From Chryseobacterium sp. Leaf394 (lineage in GTDB: Bacteria > Bacteroidota > Bacteroidia > Flavobacteriales > Weeksellaceae), in contig NZ_LMQH01000012.1 in NCBI RefSeq assembly GCF_001424105.1, positions 215,835 to 279,834 on the forward strand: a stretch of DNA of 64,000 nt. Reading direction: 5' to 3'. The translations under genes and the position numbers were made by a program. Of this stretch, positions 42,324 to 52,021 are shown in pieces; position 1 is the stretch's first letter; each line of letters begins with the position of its first letter. A model generated the notes under the pieces. It was not told the origin of the DNA and did not search any database. It saw only the letters and a program-made list of their open reading frames with translations.

Positions 42324-43727
42324 ATGCCTGTAAGAAATTATACCTATTACGATTATACAATAAGCCTTTGTCCCGAATGTCTGAAAAGGGTAGGAGCGAA
42401 GATTATCATTGAAGATGAAGCGGTTTTTATGACCAAAAGATGTCCGGATCACGGCTTTTTCAAAACAATGATCGCTTCGGATGTTGATTACTATAAAAAT
42501 ATCAGAAACTACAACAAAGCATCAGAAATGCCTGTTCACTTCGGAACAGATGTGGAATATGGCTGCCCTTACGACTGCGGATTGTGCGTAGATCATGAGC
42601 AGCACAGCTGTCTGTCGATTGTTGAGGTTACCGACCGGTGTAATCTGACGTGTCCGACCTGTTACGCGATGTCTTCACCGCATTACGGAAGTCACCGTAG
42701 TTTGGAGCAGATCGAAGCGATGTTTGACACGATTGTCAGAAATGAAGGCGAGCCTGATGTCGTGCAGATCAGCGGTGGCGAGCCAACGATACATCCTGAA
42801 TTTTTTAAAATAATGGATATCGCCAAAACGAAACCCATTAAACATTTGATGCTCAATACAAACGGAATCCGTATCGCGAATGATCCCGGTTTCGCAGAAA
42901 AGCTGGCGACTTACGCTCCGGAATTTGAAATTTATCTTCAGTTTGATTCTTTTAAGCCTGAAGTTCTGGAAGATTTCAGAGGAAAAGATCTCACGAACGT
43001 CCGAATGAAAGCTTTGGAGAAATTGAATGAGTTAAATCTTTCCACAACGCTCGTGATTGTTCTTCAGAAAGGAAAAAATATTGATGAGATTGGGAAGCTG
43101 ATTGATTTTGCTTTAAAGCAGAAATGCGTCCGCGGAATTACCTTTCAGCCCGTTGAGGTTGCCGGAAGAAACCGTGAAGATTCAGCGCACGAAAAAATTA
43201 CGTTAACTGAAGTCCGTCAGGAAATCTTAAATCAGTTTCCGCTGCTGAATGGAGATGATATTATTCCTGTTCCGTGTAATCCCGATTCTTTGGCCATGGG
43301 TTATATTTTAAAGCTCGAAGGTGAGACGATTCCTTTAACTCGATACATTAATCCTGCTGATCTGCTGAATAATGAAACTAAAAACACTATTGTTTACGAA
43401 CAGGATCAAGGGTTACAGATGCAGCTTCTGGATATTTTCAGTACCGGTATTTCTGTGGATAAAGTTCAGCCTAAAGTAAACCAGTTATTGTGTTGTCTGC
43501 CAGAAGTTTCAGCTCCGAATTTGGATTATGATAATCTTTTCAGAATCATCATTATGAATTTTATGGATGCCCATGACTTTGATGTCCGGGCTATCAAAAA
43601 ATCCTGTGTGCACATTGTGAATAAAGATTTAAAAATGATTCCGTTTGAGACGATGAATTTATTCTACCGTGATGATAAAATTAAATATCTGGAGGAATTG
43701 AGGAGAGAGGATAAAATCTTATTCTAA
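42324..43727 (+). CDS. radical SAM protein, Tes/MJ0619-like architecture
   Basis: 467 residues. Radical SAM cluster Cys at C106-x3-C110-x2-C113 (DRCNLTCPTCYAM), then the SAM-binding GGEP (residues 151-154) and the NTNG strand. Before the core lies a metal-binding region LCPECLKRVGAKI ... KRCPDHGFF (C16, C19, C40, H43), and C81/C85/C88 plus C96. Further Cys at 318, 390/391 and 428 could ligate auxiliary clusters. This N-terminal layout (CPxC...CPxHGxF, then a Cys-rich strip) is that of the MJ0619/tetraether lipid synthase (Tes) family, whose archaeal member couples lipid tails. Context with an Lgt-like lipid protein fits a lipid-modifying role, which is inference. Confidence 0.85.
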   Translation: MPVRNYTYYDYTISLCPECLKRVGAKIIIEDEAVFMTKRCPDHGFFKTMIASDVDYYKNIRNYNKASEMPVHFGTDVEYGCPYDCGLCVDHEQHSCLSIVEVTDRCNLTCPTCYAMSSPHYGSHRSLEQIEAMFDTIVRNEGEPDVVQISGGEPTIHPEFFKIMDIAKTKPIKHLMLNTNGIRIANDPGFAEKLATYAPEFEIYLQFDSFKPEVLEDFRGKDLTNVRMKALEKLNELNLSTTLVIVLQKGKNIDEIGKLIDFALKQKCVRGITFQPVEVAGRNREDSAHEKITLTEVRQEILNQFPLLNGDDIIPVPCNPDSLAMGYILKLEGETIPLTRYINPADLLNNETKNTIVYEQDQGLQMQLLDIFSTGISVDKVQPKVNQLLCCLPEVSAPNLDYDNLFRIIIMNFMDAHDFDVRAIKKSCVHIVNKDLKMIPFETMNLFYRDDKIKYLEELRREDKILF

Positions 43728-43820
43728 ATCCCACAGAACAATAACTTAAAGTAAAATGTCCCACAGATTTCACAGATTTTTATATTGTGATGAATCAGAA
43801 ACGACATAAGAAACTGAAGC

Positions 43821-43951
43821 GTTAAGAAAATTAAAATTTAATCCGTGAAGAAATTCCCACTGTTCGAAGCGCGGTAGAAATTTTGAATCGAAGAAAAAAT
43901 ATTCAATCGCGCAAGTTTTGAGAATTTTAGGATTAAATTTTAATTTTTAAC
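43821..43951. repeat. 131-bp palindromic element with 18-bp perfect inverted repeats
   Basis: AAAATTAAAATTTAATCC (43827-43844) is the exact reverse complement of 43930-43947; with one indel the arms extend to GTTAA...TTAAC (43821 and 43951). Inside, GAAGCGCG / CGCGC and TTGAAT / ATTCAA form nested arms. It resembles a dispersed element I recall from Chryseobacterium. It could be a non-autonomous mobile or REP-type element. Confidence 0.7.
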
Positions 43952-43963
43952 ATTCAGATTCCA

Positions 43964-44026
43964 AGTCTTGAATTTTTGATTCTTTTGTTTGACTACGTCG
44001 AATCTGCGATTTCAAGACAAAAGAAT
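43964..44026. repeat. second nested inverted repeat next to surE
   Basis: GTCTTGAA (43964-43971) is the inverse of 44011-44018 (TTCAAGAC), and ATTCTTTTGT (43979-43988) is the inverse of ACAAAAGAAT (44017-44026). A further hairpin AAAAGAAT/ATTCTTTT (44019-44035) overlaps the surE stop and may end surE transcription. It appears joined to, or an extension of, the element at 43821. Confidence 0.5.
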
Positions 44027-44033
44027 AATTCTT

Positions 44034-44804
44034 TTAATCAAACTTCATCACCTCATTCAGCGTGTTCATATATTCATAAGCCGTCATATCAAATTTTACG
44101 GGGACAATCGAGATGTATCCGTTAGCCAAAGCGGTTTCGTCAGCATCTTCAGACTCATCCATATTGTTGAAATAACCTGTTAACCAATAATATTTTTTAC
44201 CGTGCGGATTGATTCTTTCGTCAAAACTTTCTTCCCATTTTGCATTGGCCTGCTTACAAATTTTCACACCTTTGATCTCTTCTTTCGAAAGTTTAGGGAT
44301 ATTCACATTTAACACAACACCTTTAGGCATTGGGTTTTCTAAAGTTTTTCTTACAATATTCTGAATATATTCCTTTGCCTGCGTAAAATCTGCTTCCCAA
44401 CTGAAGTCTAAAAGTGAAAATCCAATCGATGGAAGTCCTTCCACACCGCCTTCCACAGCTGCAGACATCGTTCCTGAATAAATTACATTAATTGAAGAAT
44501 TCGCACCGTGATTAATTCCTGAAACCACAATATCCGGTCTTCTCGGAAGAATTTTATCCAAAGCCATCTTCACACAGTCAACGGGAGTACCGCTGCACGA
44601 ATAATCTTTTTGAGGCCCTTCAAGCTGTACTTCTTCGAAACTTAAAGTCGAGTTGATGGTAATGGCGTGACCTTTTCCACTTTGGGGAGAGTTGGGAGCT
44701 ACCACGATCACTTCCCCGATTTCGTTCATAAATTCTACAAGATTTCTGATACCGGGAGCCGTAATTCCATCATCATTGGTTACCAGAATAAGTGGTTTTT
44801 CCAT
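44034..44804 (-). CDS. surE: 5'/3'-nucleotidase SurE
   Basis: 256 residues. Metal-dependent nucleoside monophosphate phosphatase linked to stationary-phase survival. N-terminal LILVTNDDGITAPGI (metal-binding Asp pair), VVAPNSPQSGKGHAIT and SGTPVDCVKMA, SGINHGANSSINVIYSGTMSAAVEG are the family signature. Length normal. A CAAATTTA box lies 20 bp upstream of the start as a possible promoter. Confidence 0.95.
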   Translation of the reverse strand: MEKPLILVTNDDGITAPGIRNLVEFMNEIGEVIVVAPNSPQSGKGHAITINSTLSFEEVQLEGPQKDYSCSGTPVDCVKMALDKILPRRPDIVVSGINHGANSSINVIYSGTMSAAVEGGVEGLPSIGFSLLDFSWEADFTQAKEYIQNIVRKTLENPMPKGVVLNVNIPKLSKEEIKGVKICKQANAKWEESFDERINPHGKKYYWLTGYFNNMDESEDADETALANGYISIVPVKFDMTAYEYMNTLNEVMKFD

Positions 44805-44995
44805 ATATTATTTTTAATTTGAACAAATTTACTAAAATGGAAATTGATTTTTGAGAGGGTGGGGTGAAGGTTTTGTTAAAATTATTGAGATACTTTTTAG
44901 TTATTGAGAATATAATTGTAAGTTGTTAAACATTAAAAAAAATTTTAATCTAATAATTTGATTATCTTTTTTTCTACAAACAAACCAATCCATCA

Positions 44996-45559
44996 TTAAT
45001 CAATGAACTCACTTTTTTTATAGTTAATTTTTATCATTACATTTAATACAACTGGAAATGTAAATGTAACGATCCAAATAATTGTATTTATGGGTAAAAT
45101 TTTTAGGATATGATTTAGGTAAAAAAATACAAAACAATATATAATGCAAAAAATAGAAAAGAGTCTTTTTACTTGACTTTCAGAATACCGACCGTAATGA
45201 TCTCTGATGTTTTCATGAAACAAAATATTGTCTTGATCTTCTTTCGATGGTATGAACAGAAATAATAAAAAAAAGTTTTGAATTAAGTAAATACTACTCA
45301 TCCCAAAAAGAAAATATTGAATAACAATCTTAAATGAATCAGAAAAACCATTCTGATCATCAAAACTAATATAATCCATCAAACCTATAAAATCATCTAC
45401 ACTTATTACAAATACTATAATTGTACTCCAAATACTTAAAATTAAACGGTTTAATTTAGAAAGTTTTACCAAAAACAATCCATTAATGACAGAAAATAAG
45501 GATACTAATAAAGTAACTATTGTTATTATTGATGAGTACCAGGTTTCAAAATTTAGCAA
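44996..45559 (-). CDS. membrane protein of unknown function
   Basis: 187 residues with about five hydrophobic segments, Asn/Ile/Phe-rich, no motif I recognise. Low GC. It is the last gene of the minus-strand accessory island at 45-53 kb, so it may be an immunity-type or hitch-hiking protein. The real start may lie elsewhere, as the upstream sequence is uninformative. Confidence 0.55.
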   Translation of the reverse strand: MLNFETWYSSIITIVTLLVSLFSVINGLFLVKLSKLNRLILSIWSTIIVFVISVDDFIGLMDYISFDDQNGFSDSFKIVIQYFLFGMSSIYLIQNFFLLFLFIPSKEDQDNILFHENIRDHYGRYSESQVKRLFSIFCIIYCFVFFYLNHILKILPINTIIWIVTFTFPVVLNVMIKINYKKSEFID

Positions 45560-45663
45560 TTGCTTACTTAATAACCAATATATAATAGAAACCGAAAGCA
45601 GTAAGGTTACCCCTTCGGTGAGTCTAGGGATTATTATTTTTTTATGGGAAGCAACTAAAATTA

Positions 45664-45996
45664 TTAAATAGACAAAACATAAAACATACGGTAATCGCTT
45701 AATTCTTTCTTCAAATGATAAGCATCATTTCCCTGATCAGGAAAGAAAACTATTAAACTTATAAAATAGGCATATAATAAAACGTAAAAGATTGATTTAC
45801 TTTTATTTGAAATTCTAAAACTTTCAAATAAAATTCCACAAAAAAGAATAGCCAAATAAGTAGGTATAATTTCTATCTTTTGAGTATATGCAGTAATAGA
45901 GATCATGATTGTAGCAATTAAACATATAATTCCTACGATTTTGATTCCGGTATTTAAAAGCTGCTTCAAAATTGTTTTATTTTCTAATAATTTCAA
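45664..45996 (-). CDS. membrane protein of unknown function
   Basis: 110 residues, three hydrophobic segments (about 12-31, 38-56, 62-80), then a short charged tail. Its start overlaps the end of the preceding lipoprotein gene by 20 bp, which suggests an expressed, coupled pair. Unknown role; position in the island suggests accessory or immunity function. Confidence 0.55.
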   Translation of the reverse strand: MKLLENKTILKQLLNTGIKIVGIICLIATIMISITAYTQKIEIIPTYLAILFCGILFESFRISNKSKSIFYVLLYAYFISLIVFFPDQGNDAYHLKKELSDYRMFYVLSI

Positions 45997-46933
45997 ATTG
46001 GGATGAGCCTTTAGGCTTATGTACTAAGATTCCCCATCCGCTAACTCTTCCTTTTTCACTTTTACTTAATAATGCTGACCAATTTTTATATTGTCCGGAT
46101 GCTATTTTTAATGTTGCTAATCTTCCGTTGGCAAACAGCTCCAATGTATAATTTTCTAATGGAAGCATATCTCCTTTTGCTCTTAATATATTTTTTTTTC
46201 TTTCTTGTGAGTTATAATACTCTAAATCTTCTCCATAAGTAGCAACAATTACTTCCTGATCTTTTTTTAATCCCAATTGTAGATACTCGTCAACCTTTCC
46301 CTCATTTAATAAAAGTCTTTGTTCCTCAAAGAATGCTACAACTTCTTTTTTCAACTCGTCTTGATTTACCTTTGATAAATCTTCACTTTCACTCCATCCT
46401 TTTAACTTATAGGGTAAGTCTTTTATTTCTAAATCCCATTCCTGTTCCCAAAAAGGGACTTTTTTTGGTGGCGTTATAATATTCAAAGCACTACTTCCAT
46501 AATCTATTTCATTGGTATACCCTAAAGGAGCTTCAGGGTCCTTGTTAAGCGAGACAAAGTAAATGTGCCATCTCGAATCTTTATTAAATATAATATCTTT
46601 AGGATCCAACAAACCATCCTGACTGTCAGACAATGGCAGATATCTAATTTTTAGTTTATGTGTTCCATTGTTTAAAAGATAAGTGTTTAAATCTGTACTA
46701 CGATTCATATTATTTTCATAAAAACGATCTATCAATATATCATCGAGATAAAGTTCATATGGTGTTTTGGCATTCACATGCACGGCATAAGTTATGTGTT
46801 TATTTTTCTCAATTTGGGTTTTATTTTGAATGATTAATTTATTATCGTTAGATTTATTTGAGCAACTATAACTAGCTATCGTCAACAAAAATAATACTGT
46901 GCAGGTTAATATATTTATTGTATTATTCATCAT
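45977..46933 (-). CDS. lipoprotein of the accessory island (paralog A)
   Basis: 318 residues. Lipoprotein signal with lipobox ending at SYSC (about residue 24). An N-terminal beta-rich part (PYELYLDDILIDRF ... NGTHKLKIRYLPL) and a mixed C-terminal part (PFWEQEWDLEIK ..., LPLENYTLELFANGRLATLKI). The same blocks occur in the protein at 47906 (PYYEQNIDFEAH, LPIENYIVQFYANNKIVAL), so the two are paralogs. Such tandem lipoprotein paralogs next to a PAAR-like gene look like immunity proteins, but this is inference. Confidence 0.7.
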   Translation of the reverse strand: MMNNTINILTCTVLFLLTIASYSCSNKSNDNKLIIQNKTQIEKNKHITYAVHVNAKTPYELYLDDILIDRFYENNMNRSTDLNTYLLNNGTHKLKIRYLPLSDSQDGLLDPKDIIFNKDSRWHIYFVSLNKDPEAPLGYTNEIDYGSSALNIITPPKKVPFWEQEWDLEIKDLPYKLKGWSESEDLSKVNQDELKKEVVAFFEEQRLLLNEGKVDEYLQLGLKKDQEVIVATYGEDLEYYNSQERKKNILRAKGDMLPLENYTLELFANGRLATLKIASGQYKNWSALLSKSEKGRVSGWGILVHKPKGSSQFEIIRK

Positions 46934-46952
46934 CTGAATATTTTATTCTGGA

Positions 46953-47688
46953 TCATGCCAAATCTTTTATTACTATTTGGGAAGGAAAATTTTGTGTATA
47001 TTGATTAAAGCACGGCAGATCATTAACTAATAACTCAACTTGACAATTACTAGCTTGTAATTCAGCTATATAAAAAGGATTCTTATACATTTTATTGATT
47101 AATATTTTGTCACTTATTTGATTGGATTCAATTAAAATGTTGTCATAAGGATATGAATAAAAATTTAAACGAATTCTGTCTTGTTCTCTTTTATCTTTAA
47201 ATTCAATTGTTTCCAAATTTATATACATGTTACTTGATTTAAATAAGTAGTTTTTATGATACATGAAAGTATTCTTGTCTGAGATATCCTCTTCTAATAT
47301 TTCTTTATCAGTTAAATCAATCTTTTTAAATGATTCACTTAGATTTTTTATAATATCAGATGTTTTATTTTCATCGGCTTCAACTCGAGAAAAATAAATT
47401 TATTTTTTATTAATCCAAAATTGCCTGTAATCAAAAATAATATTTACATCCCCAATATTGAGTGAAATATTTTCTGGATTATTAATATTGTATAAGGTTG
47501 CCTTATCATTAATATTACCTGTTACATATTTTACATTTGAAAATAAAACATCTTTACTTTCATTAAATGACAGTCTATCCAAATAAAATTTCTGATCTTT
47601 TTTACCCAGTGCCTTAGGGTTTTCTTTTTCTTGGGATTTACAACTTATTATCAATAAAAAGCATAGTGTTAATAAAAGTATCTTTCAT
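46953..47688 (-). pseudogene. broken lipoprotein paralog (in-frame stop, shifted start)
   Basis: Two short frames (47400-47654 and 46953-47264) belong to one reading frame separated by TAA at 47400-47402; the intervening codons after it read IYFSRVEADENKTSD... without other stops. The N-terminal lipoprotein signal (KILLLTLCFLLIISCKSQ) lies in frame only if two A residues are restored after the ATGAAA at 47688, so the start region also looks frameshifted. The end contains CQVELLVNDLPCFNQ, matching the N-terminal beta part of the neighbouring lipoproteins, and stops early. A decayed member of the lipoprotein array. Confidence 0.65.
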
Positions 47689-47905
47689 TTCTATTATTTT
47701 TTACCTTCTTTAATATAAATGTTTTCTAAAGGGGGTTAGGATTATAAATGATTAATTTAGCAAATTTGAAAAATGTTTTTTTTATTTACTGAAAACCATT
47801 TATTTATAGATAAATTCATAAAAACATATAAGATTGCATATAGCTAAAAAGCAAGAAATTATTTCTTGCTAATATTTAAAGAGGTTCACATTTTTACTTA
47901 TGAAA

Positions 47906-48826
47906 CTACCAAGCTTTTAATTCTGTACTACCTTCGGGCATATATAGAAATAAAGGATCTCCGCCTTCCATAATTTTACCAGTAGAATTTTCTCCATTCA
48001 TAAATAGCGATGGATTATGATTCTTTTGCCAAAGTGCTACAATTTTATTATTGGCATAAAACTGTACAATATAATTTTCTATAGGTAAAAATTTTATGTT
48101 TTTTAAATTTGATTCAACAATACCAAATCTATTAGACTTCTGACCGTTTTTAATATCTTCAGCCGATGTGTAAGTAGTATTATAGACCAGAGCAGAAGAA
48201 TGTATTGAGAGTTTATTATAAGCGATAATATCAGAATTTTCACAAATTTCTCTGACTTCGTTATATTTTTTTACAACTTTTTCTTCAATACCTTTTATTT
48301 TACTCAGATCCATTGCAGTATTAAGTTCTTCACTATAATCGAAAGGAACATGTGCCTCAAAATCTATGTTTTGTTCATAATATGGTAGTTTTTTTGCCTC
48401 TAATCCTTGAGGTAGTATAAATTCAGCAATTTTAACATACTCCTTTAATGAGCTGTTTTTAGAAGGAGCGTTAAAAATATTTATCTGCACATGTGCATAC
48501 TTGGTAAGGTATTGATCCCCATCTTTAGGATAAATTTTCACTTTTAATCTTTGTTTTCCACTTCTTGTTATCATTACATTTAGGGGAATCATTATACTCT
48601 CGCCATTATTTTCTACTAACCTATAATCTACGTTGTTTTCCATTTCAACTACCAGTTTACATCCTTGTTTATTCATTTGTAAAGAGTACATAGGGGTAGT
48701 AGGATACTGATGAATTAAGCTAATTATTTCTTCCGTAATTTTTTCCATCTTTTGATCTTTATCTTGTCCTTTGCATGATGAAATCAACATCATCATTAAG
48801 AGACAAATTATACTATTTCTTATCAT
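47906..48826 (-). CDS. lipoprotein of the accessory island (paralog B)
   Basis: 306 residues. Signal peptide with lipobox ISSC (about residues 15-18). Shares the layout of the protein at 45977: N-terminal beta block with GKQRLKVKIYPKDG, middle YYEQNIDFEAHVPF and C-terminal LPIENYIVQFYANNKIVAL. Its start overlaps the end of the broken effector-like gene by 14 bp. Likely periplasmic, lipid-anchored. Function unknown; a role as immunity partner of the adjacent effector locus is an inference. Confidence 0.7.
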   Translation of the reverse strand: MIRNSIICLLMMMLISSCKGQDKDQKMEKITEEIISLIHQYPTTPMYSLQMNKQGCKLVVEMENNVDYRLVENNGESIMIPLNVMITRSGKQRLKVKIYPKDGDQYLTKYAHVQINIFNAPSKNSSLKEYVKIAEFILPQGLEAKKLPYYEQNIDFEAHVPFDYSEELNTAMDLSKIKGIEEKVVKKYNEVREICENSDIIAYNKLSIHSSALVYNTTYTSAEDIKNGQKSNRFGIVESNLKNIKFLPIENYIVQFYANNKIVALWQKNHNPSLFMNGENSTGKIMEGGDPLFLYMPEGSTELKAW

Positions 48827-51467
48827 TGTTTGCTTTTATTATATAAAATTTATCTTTTAAAAGATCTGGCTCAGGTTTTATTAATTCATATGGTTTATCT
48901 TCAAATCCAACTCCCATCTTCCATACACTGGCTTTTGCTGTTACTATAACAACCATTCCACCAAAACCAATTGATGGTTCAATATAAACACCTTCTGTAG
49001 TAGAACCTTGTTTACCAGAAATTATTAATGACGTTTCCCCTTTAGCAGAAGCCTCAAAACCAATATTCATATTATCTACGGTTTTATTTCCAAAGCTCAA
49101 TTTCGGCACTTCTGCAGATGCTCTAACTCCGAGTTCAGCACCGATGCCTACTGTTGTAGCAATATTCAAAGGCTCTGCTCCCACAATAGCACCAAATAAA
49201 AAAGTGTAACTTATATCTATCTGTCCAAACGCATATAAATTAAACCAAATGTCTACACCAACTGCTTTTGTAGCAGTTCTAATTGCCATAATAATGGGCT
49301 TTGCTGGAGGAATAAATTCGGCACAAGCAATTAAATCTAATTTTCCCGTACCTTTTATTAATGGTGTTAGAGCAACAGCAAGTTTACCTTGGGCTTCCAC
49401 AGTTCTTTTTGAGGGTTCAAATCCAAATTTCCAACCCCCGTCAATTGAAATTGTGGGATAATCTAATTGAAATGTAATTGGACTTTTTCCTAAAAACCCT
49501 GGAAGTCTATCTGCAATTTCTCCTGCCATTCCATTACGAGCACTTGTAACACCTGTAATATTATCTAAAATTTCTTTGACTTTAATTAAAGCTTTTAATA
49601 AAATTCAATTTTGTCCTCATAAGCAATACCGATTGAACGTTCTACAGAGTCTGTCGTTGCTTTAATTACCAATTCAAAAGATACTTCTTTATTTAGTCTT
49701 CTCCTATTTTGACCAACTTCAATAGCTCTTTCCTGATGATGCTCATAGGTGGGACCAGATGGCATATTAGTATGCGAATATACATTGGGTATTGTTGAGC
49801 TTAATTTCAAACTTATTAACCATTCAATATCTGGATAAACATTTATTTTTGCTATTTGATTTGGATACCTGCATGTTGAAATTGGAAGGAAATATTTTTG
49901 AACAATCCTATCTGTAAACCAAAAATATCTAAAAACCCAAAATAAATTTACCGCATTATTTAGTGTCTTATTAGAACCTTGTAAACTTTCAAACGCCGTC
50001 TTATTATACAAATACCTCAGTTTCAAAGTAATTTCTTTATCACTTTCAATTTTGTAATCAATTCTGTCCTCCCATTGTTGTGCTGCAGATGGATTAGAGA
50101 TATTGTCGGTTTTTATAACATCAGTGTCATTTTTATTTTCCTCAGTTGTGTCAATACCAGCGTCTTTCTGCTGCTGCTGATGTGTAGAGTCTGGTGTTGT
50201 GATTTCTCCTCTGAAAGATGCAGAATACACTTTATCTACCTGAAAAACATTTTTATATTCTGTGTGTTTTTGTCCCTTATCCAGCAGCAAACCTTGACAG
50301 AACTGGTTTTTTGTTTGTAAACCATCAAGAATAATGGTTATCTCTTTTCGATTGTCGCCTGCTATGATAGCAAATGCGTGTTCCGTTTTATCAATTTCAT
50401 TGGCTGGTTAATTCCCGTTGGGTATATTCAATATCCCCGATATACTGAATCATATTTTTTTTGTCCTGTTCTATGCGGGTAAGATAATGATCCATTAATT
50501 CTTCAGAAACCATAAAACGGCTGGAGATAGAATCTTTTTTATCTACATCCTGGGTTTTTAATAATTCAGCATTATAATTGATGAGATCTGTAGTAGGAGT
50601 ATCGGCATAGTTTTTAAAAGCGACTCTTTCTTCTTTTGCATTTGTGCCGTATATCATTCCCGGTTCTTCCCAAACTCTGTAAACCTCAACTGCAACGGTG
50701 AAGTTTTTCTTCCTGTTTTCTCCTTTTTTCCAGTCGATATTAATATTAAAATTGTGCTTTAGATAATGATTAAAATCATCATCTTTTCCTGTTGAAGATA
50801 AATCATCAGTAATTACAGCATCCCAAAGGTTTTTGTCTTCAAAGTCTTCTGTTTGTGTTAATCCTATCGCTTCTGTCTCCTCAAGCAGATAAACTTTTGC
50901 TTTGTATTTATTTTTCTTTTCAAGATTATAGCCATGAAACATCACGGTAAGACTTACGTTTTCTCCGTAGTGTTTAATATCTTCACTCTTATGAAAATAG
51001 GCATAATTTATTTTTGATGAAGTTATGGGAACGATATAAAAATAAAATCCTGTTCCCGGACTCTCGCTGAAAAGCTCAACTCTCTGTTTATGTCCAAAAT
51101 AATATGAGCCTTCAGACGGATTAAATTATAAAGAACGCCCAACTTTATATTTTTTCTCTAATCCATATTTACTAACAGGAATAGTTCCGCCGCTTAAAGG
51201 TCCCCAGAGATTTTCTGTAATATCCTCAGGTTTTGCTTTCTCCAAGCTTTGAAAAAAGAGGTCATAAATAAAAGCCCATCTGGCATGATCTGCCGTATAT
51301 TTAGGGTTGGCCGTTTTTCCACCAACACAACTTTCATCAACGATAAATTCGTTTTTATCTCTTGTATACAAATAATAAGTACCGCCTTTGGTAACGGCTG
51401 CAAGTTTTCCGTTCGTACTCCAGTAGCAGTGTTGTAATCCGACTGTATTTTTAATAGTATCAGGCAT
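48813..51467 (-). pseudogene. disrupted large effector-like protein
   Basis: Four frames look like pieces of one roughly 880-residue protein. Part A 51126-51467 (start MPDTIKNTVGLQ) ends in TAA at 51126-51128. Part B continues in the same frame (FNPSEGSYYFGHKQRVEL ... to 50397) and has no good start codon of its own. Part C (PANEIDKTEHAFAIIAGD ... to 49595) is shifted by one base near 50400. Part D (LLKALIKVKEILDNITG ... to 48813) returns to frame A near 49600. Part D has glycine/alanine-rich amphipathic beta-like stretches. It starts 2 bp after the DUF4280 gene. Alternatives are separate genes with unusual starts, or assembly errors. Exact function unknown. Confidence 0.6.
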
Positions 51468-51469
51468 AA

Positions 51470-51958
51470 TTATTCTGCATTTAAAAATTCATAAGGATCT
51501 TTCTTGTCAAAATTCTTCATATCAACCAAAGGATTCACATGCGACTGCAACTCACTGTCAGCATTCTCAAAATTCTTCTTTGATGGTTCTCCAATCTGGC
51601 CGGTTTTTATGATTTTTATACAGTCTTTACCGCCAATGGGGCAGGTTGCTTTGCTGTCTTCCAGTAGTATGTAGCCATCGGGTGGGGAGTATTTTTCTTT
51701 TTCATAATAGCCGCTCCATTCTGTGACAATGGCCTGGCAGGGTTTGTAGCCTCCGGGTGTGGGCTGCATTTTGCAGGGACCGAAAGTATTTTTCTCAAAA
51801 GTTGGCCCGATATCTTTATGCGTCGCTGCCAGTTTTTGTTTTCCTTCGTAATCGTTGAGGTAGTATTTGCTCTGAGTAAGAACTTTTAACGTGTCGGGAG
51901 TTGTGCCGAAGTTGCACATACAGATTGCTCCCTGTACTACTTTTTCTTTCAGTGACAT
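51470..51958 (-). CDS. DUF4280 (PAAR-like) protein
   Basis: 162 residues. Matches the DUF4280 / PAAR-like family: VVQGAICMCNFG at the N-terminus, THKDIGPTFEKNTFGPCKMQP in the middle, and PDGYILLEDSKATCPIGGKDCIKI with conserved Cys pairs. Such proteins are thought to form a sharpened tip or adaptor for type VI or related contractile secretion systems. The effector-like gene starts 2 bp downstream, and an unrecognised gene lies upstream. This gives the island its likely secretion role. No other secretion-machinery genes lie in this window. Confidence 0.85.
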   Translation of the reverse strand: MSLKEKVVQGAICMCNFGTTPDTLKVLTQSKYYLNDYEGKQKLAATHKDIGPTFEKNTFGPCKMQPTPGGYKPCQAIVTEWSGYYEKEKYSPPDGYILLEDSKATCPIGGKDCIKIIKTGQIGEPSKKNFENADSELQSHVNPLVDMKNFDKKDPYEFLNAE

Positions 51959-52021
51959 TGTGTTTATTATTTTGTAGTTGTGGTATATAAATATAATAAT
52001 TATTTCAATAAAAAATGATAA

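Noticed and set aside
42028..42333. 101-codon ORF overlapping the two small membrane proteins
   Set aside because: It spans two better frames whose products are paralogous membrane proteins with conserved tails; this frame is a shadow without family resemblance.
44996..47264. Possible transposase or integrase in the AT-rich island
   Set aside because: No DDE, HTH or tyrosine recombinase motif could be found in any frame I examined; the proteins are lipoproteins and membrane proteins.
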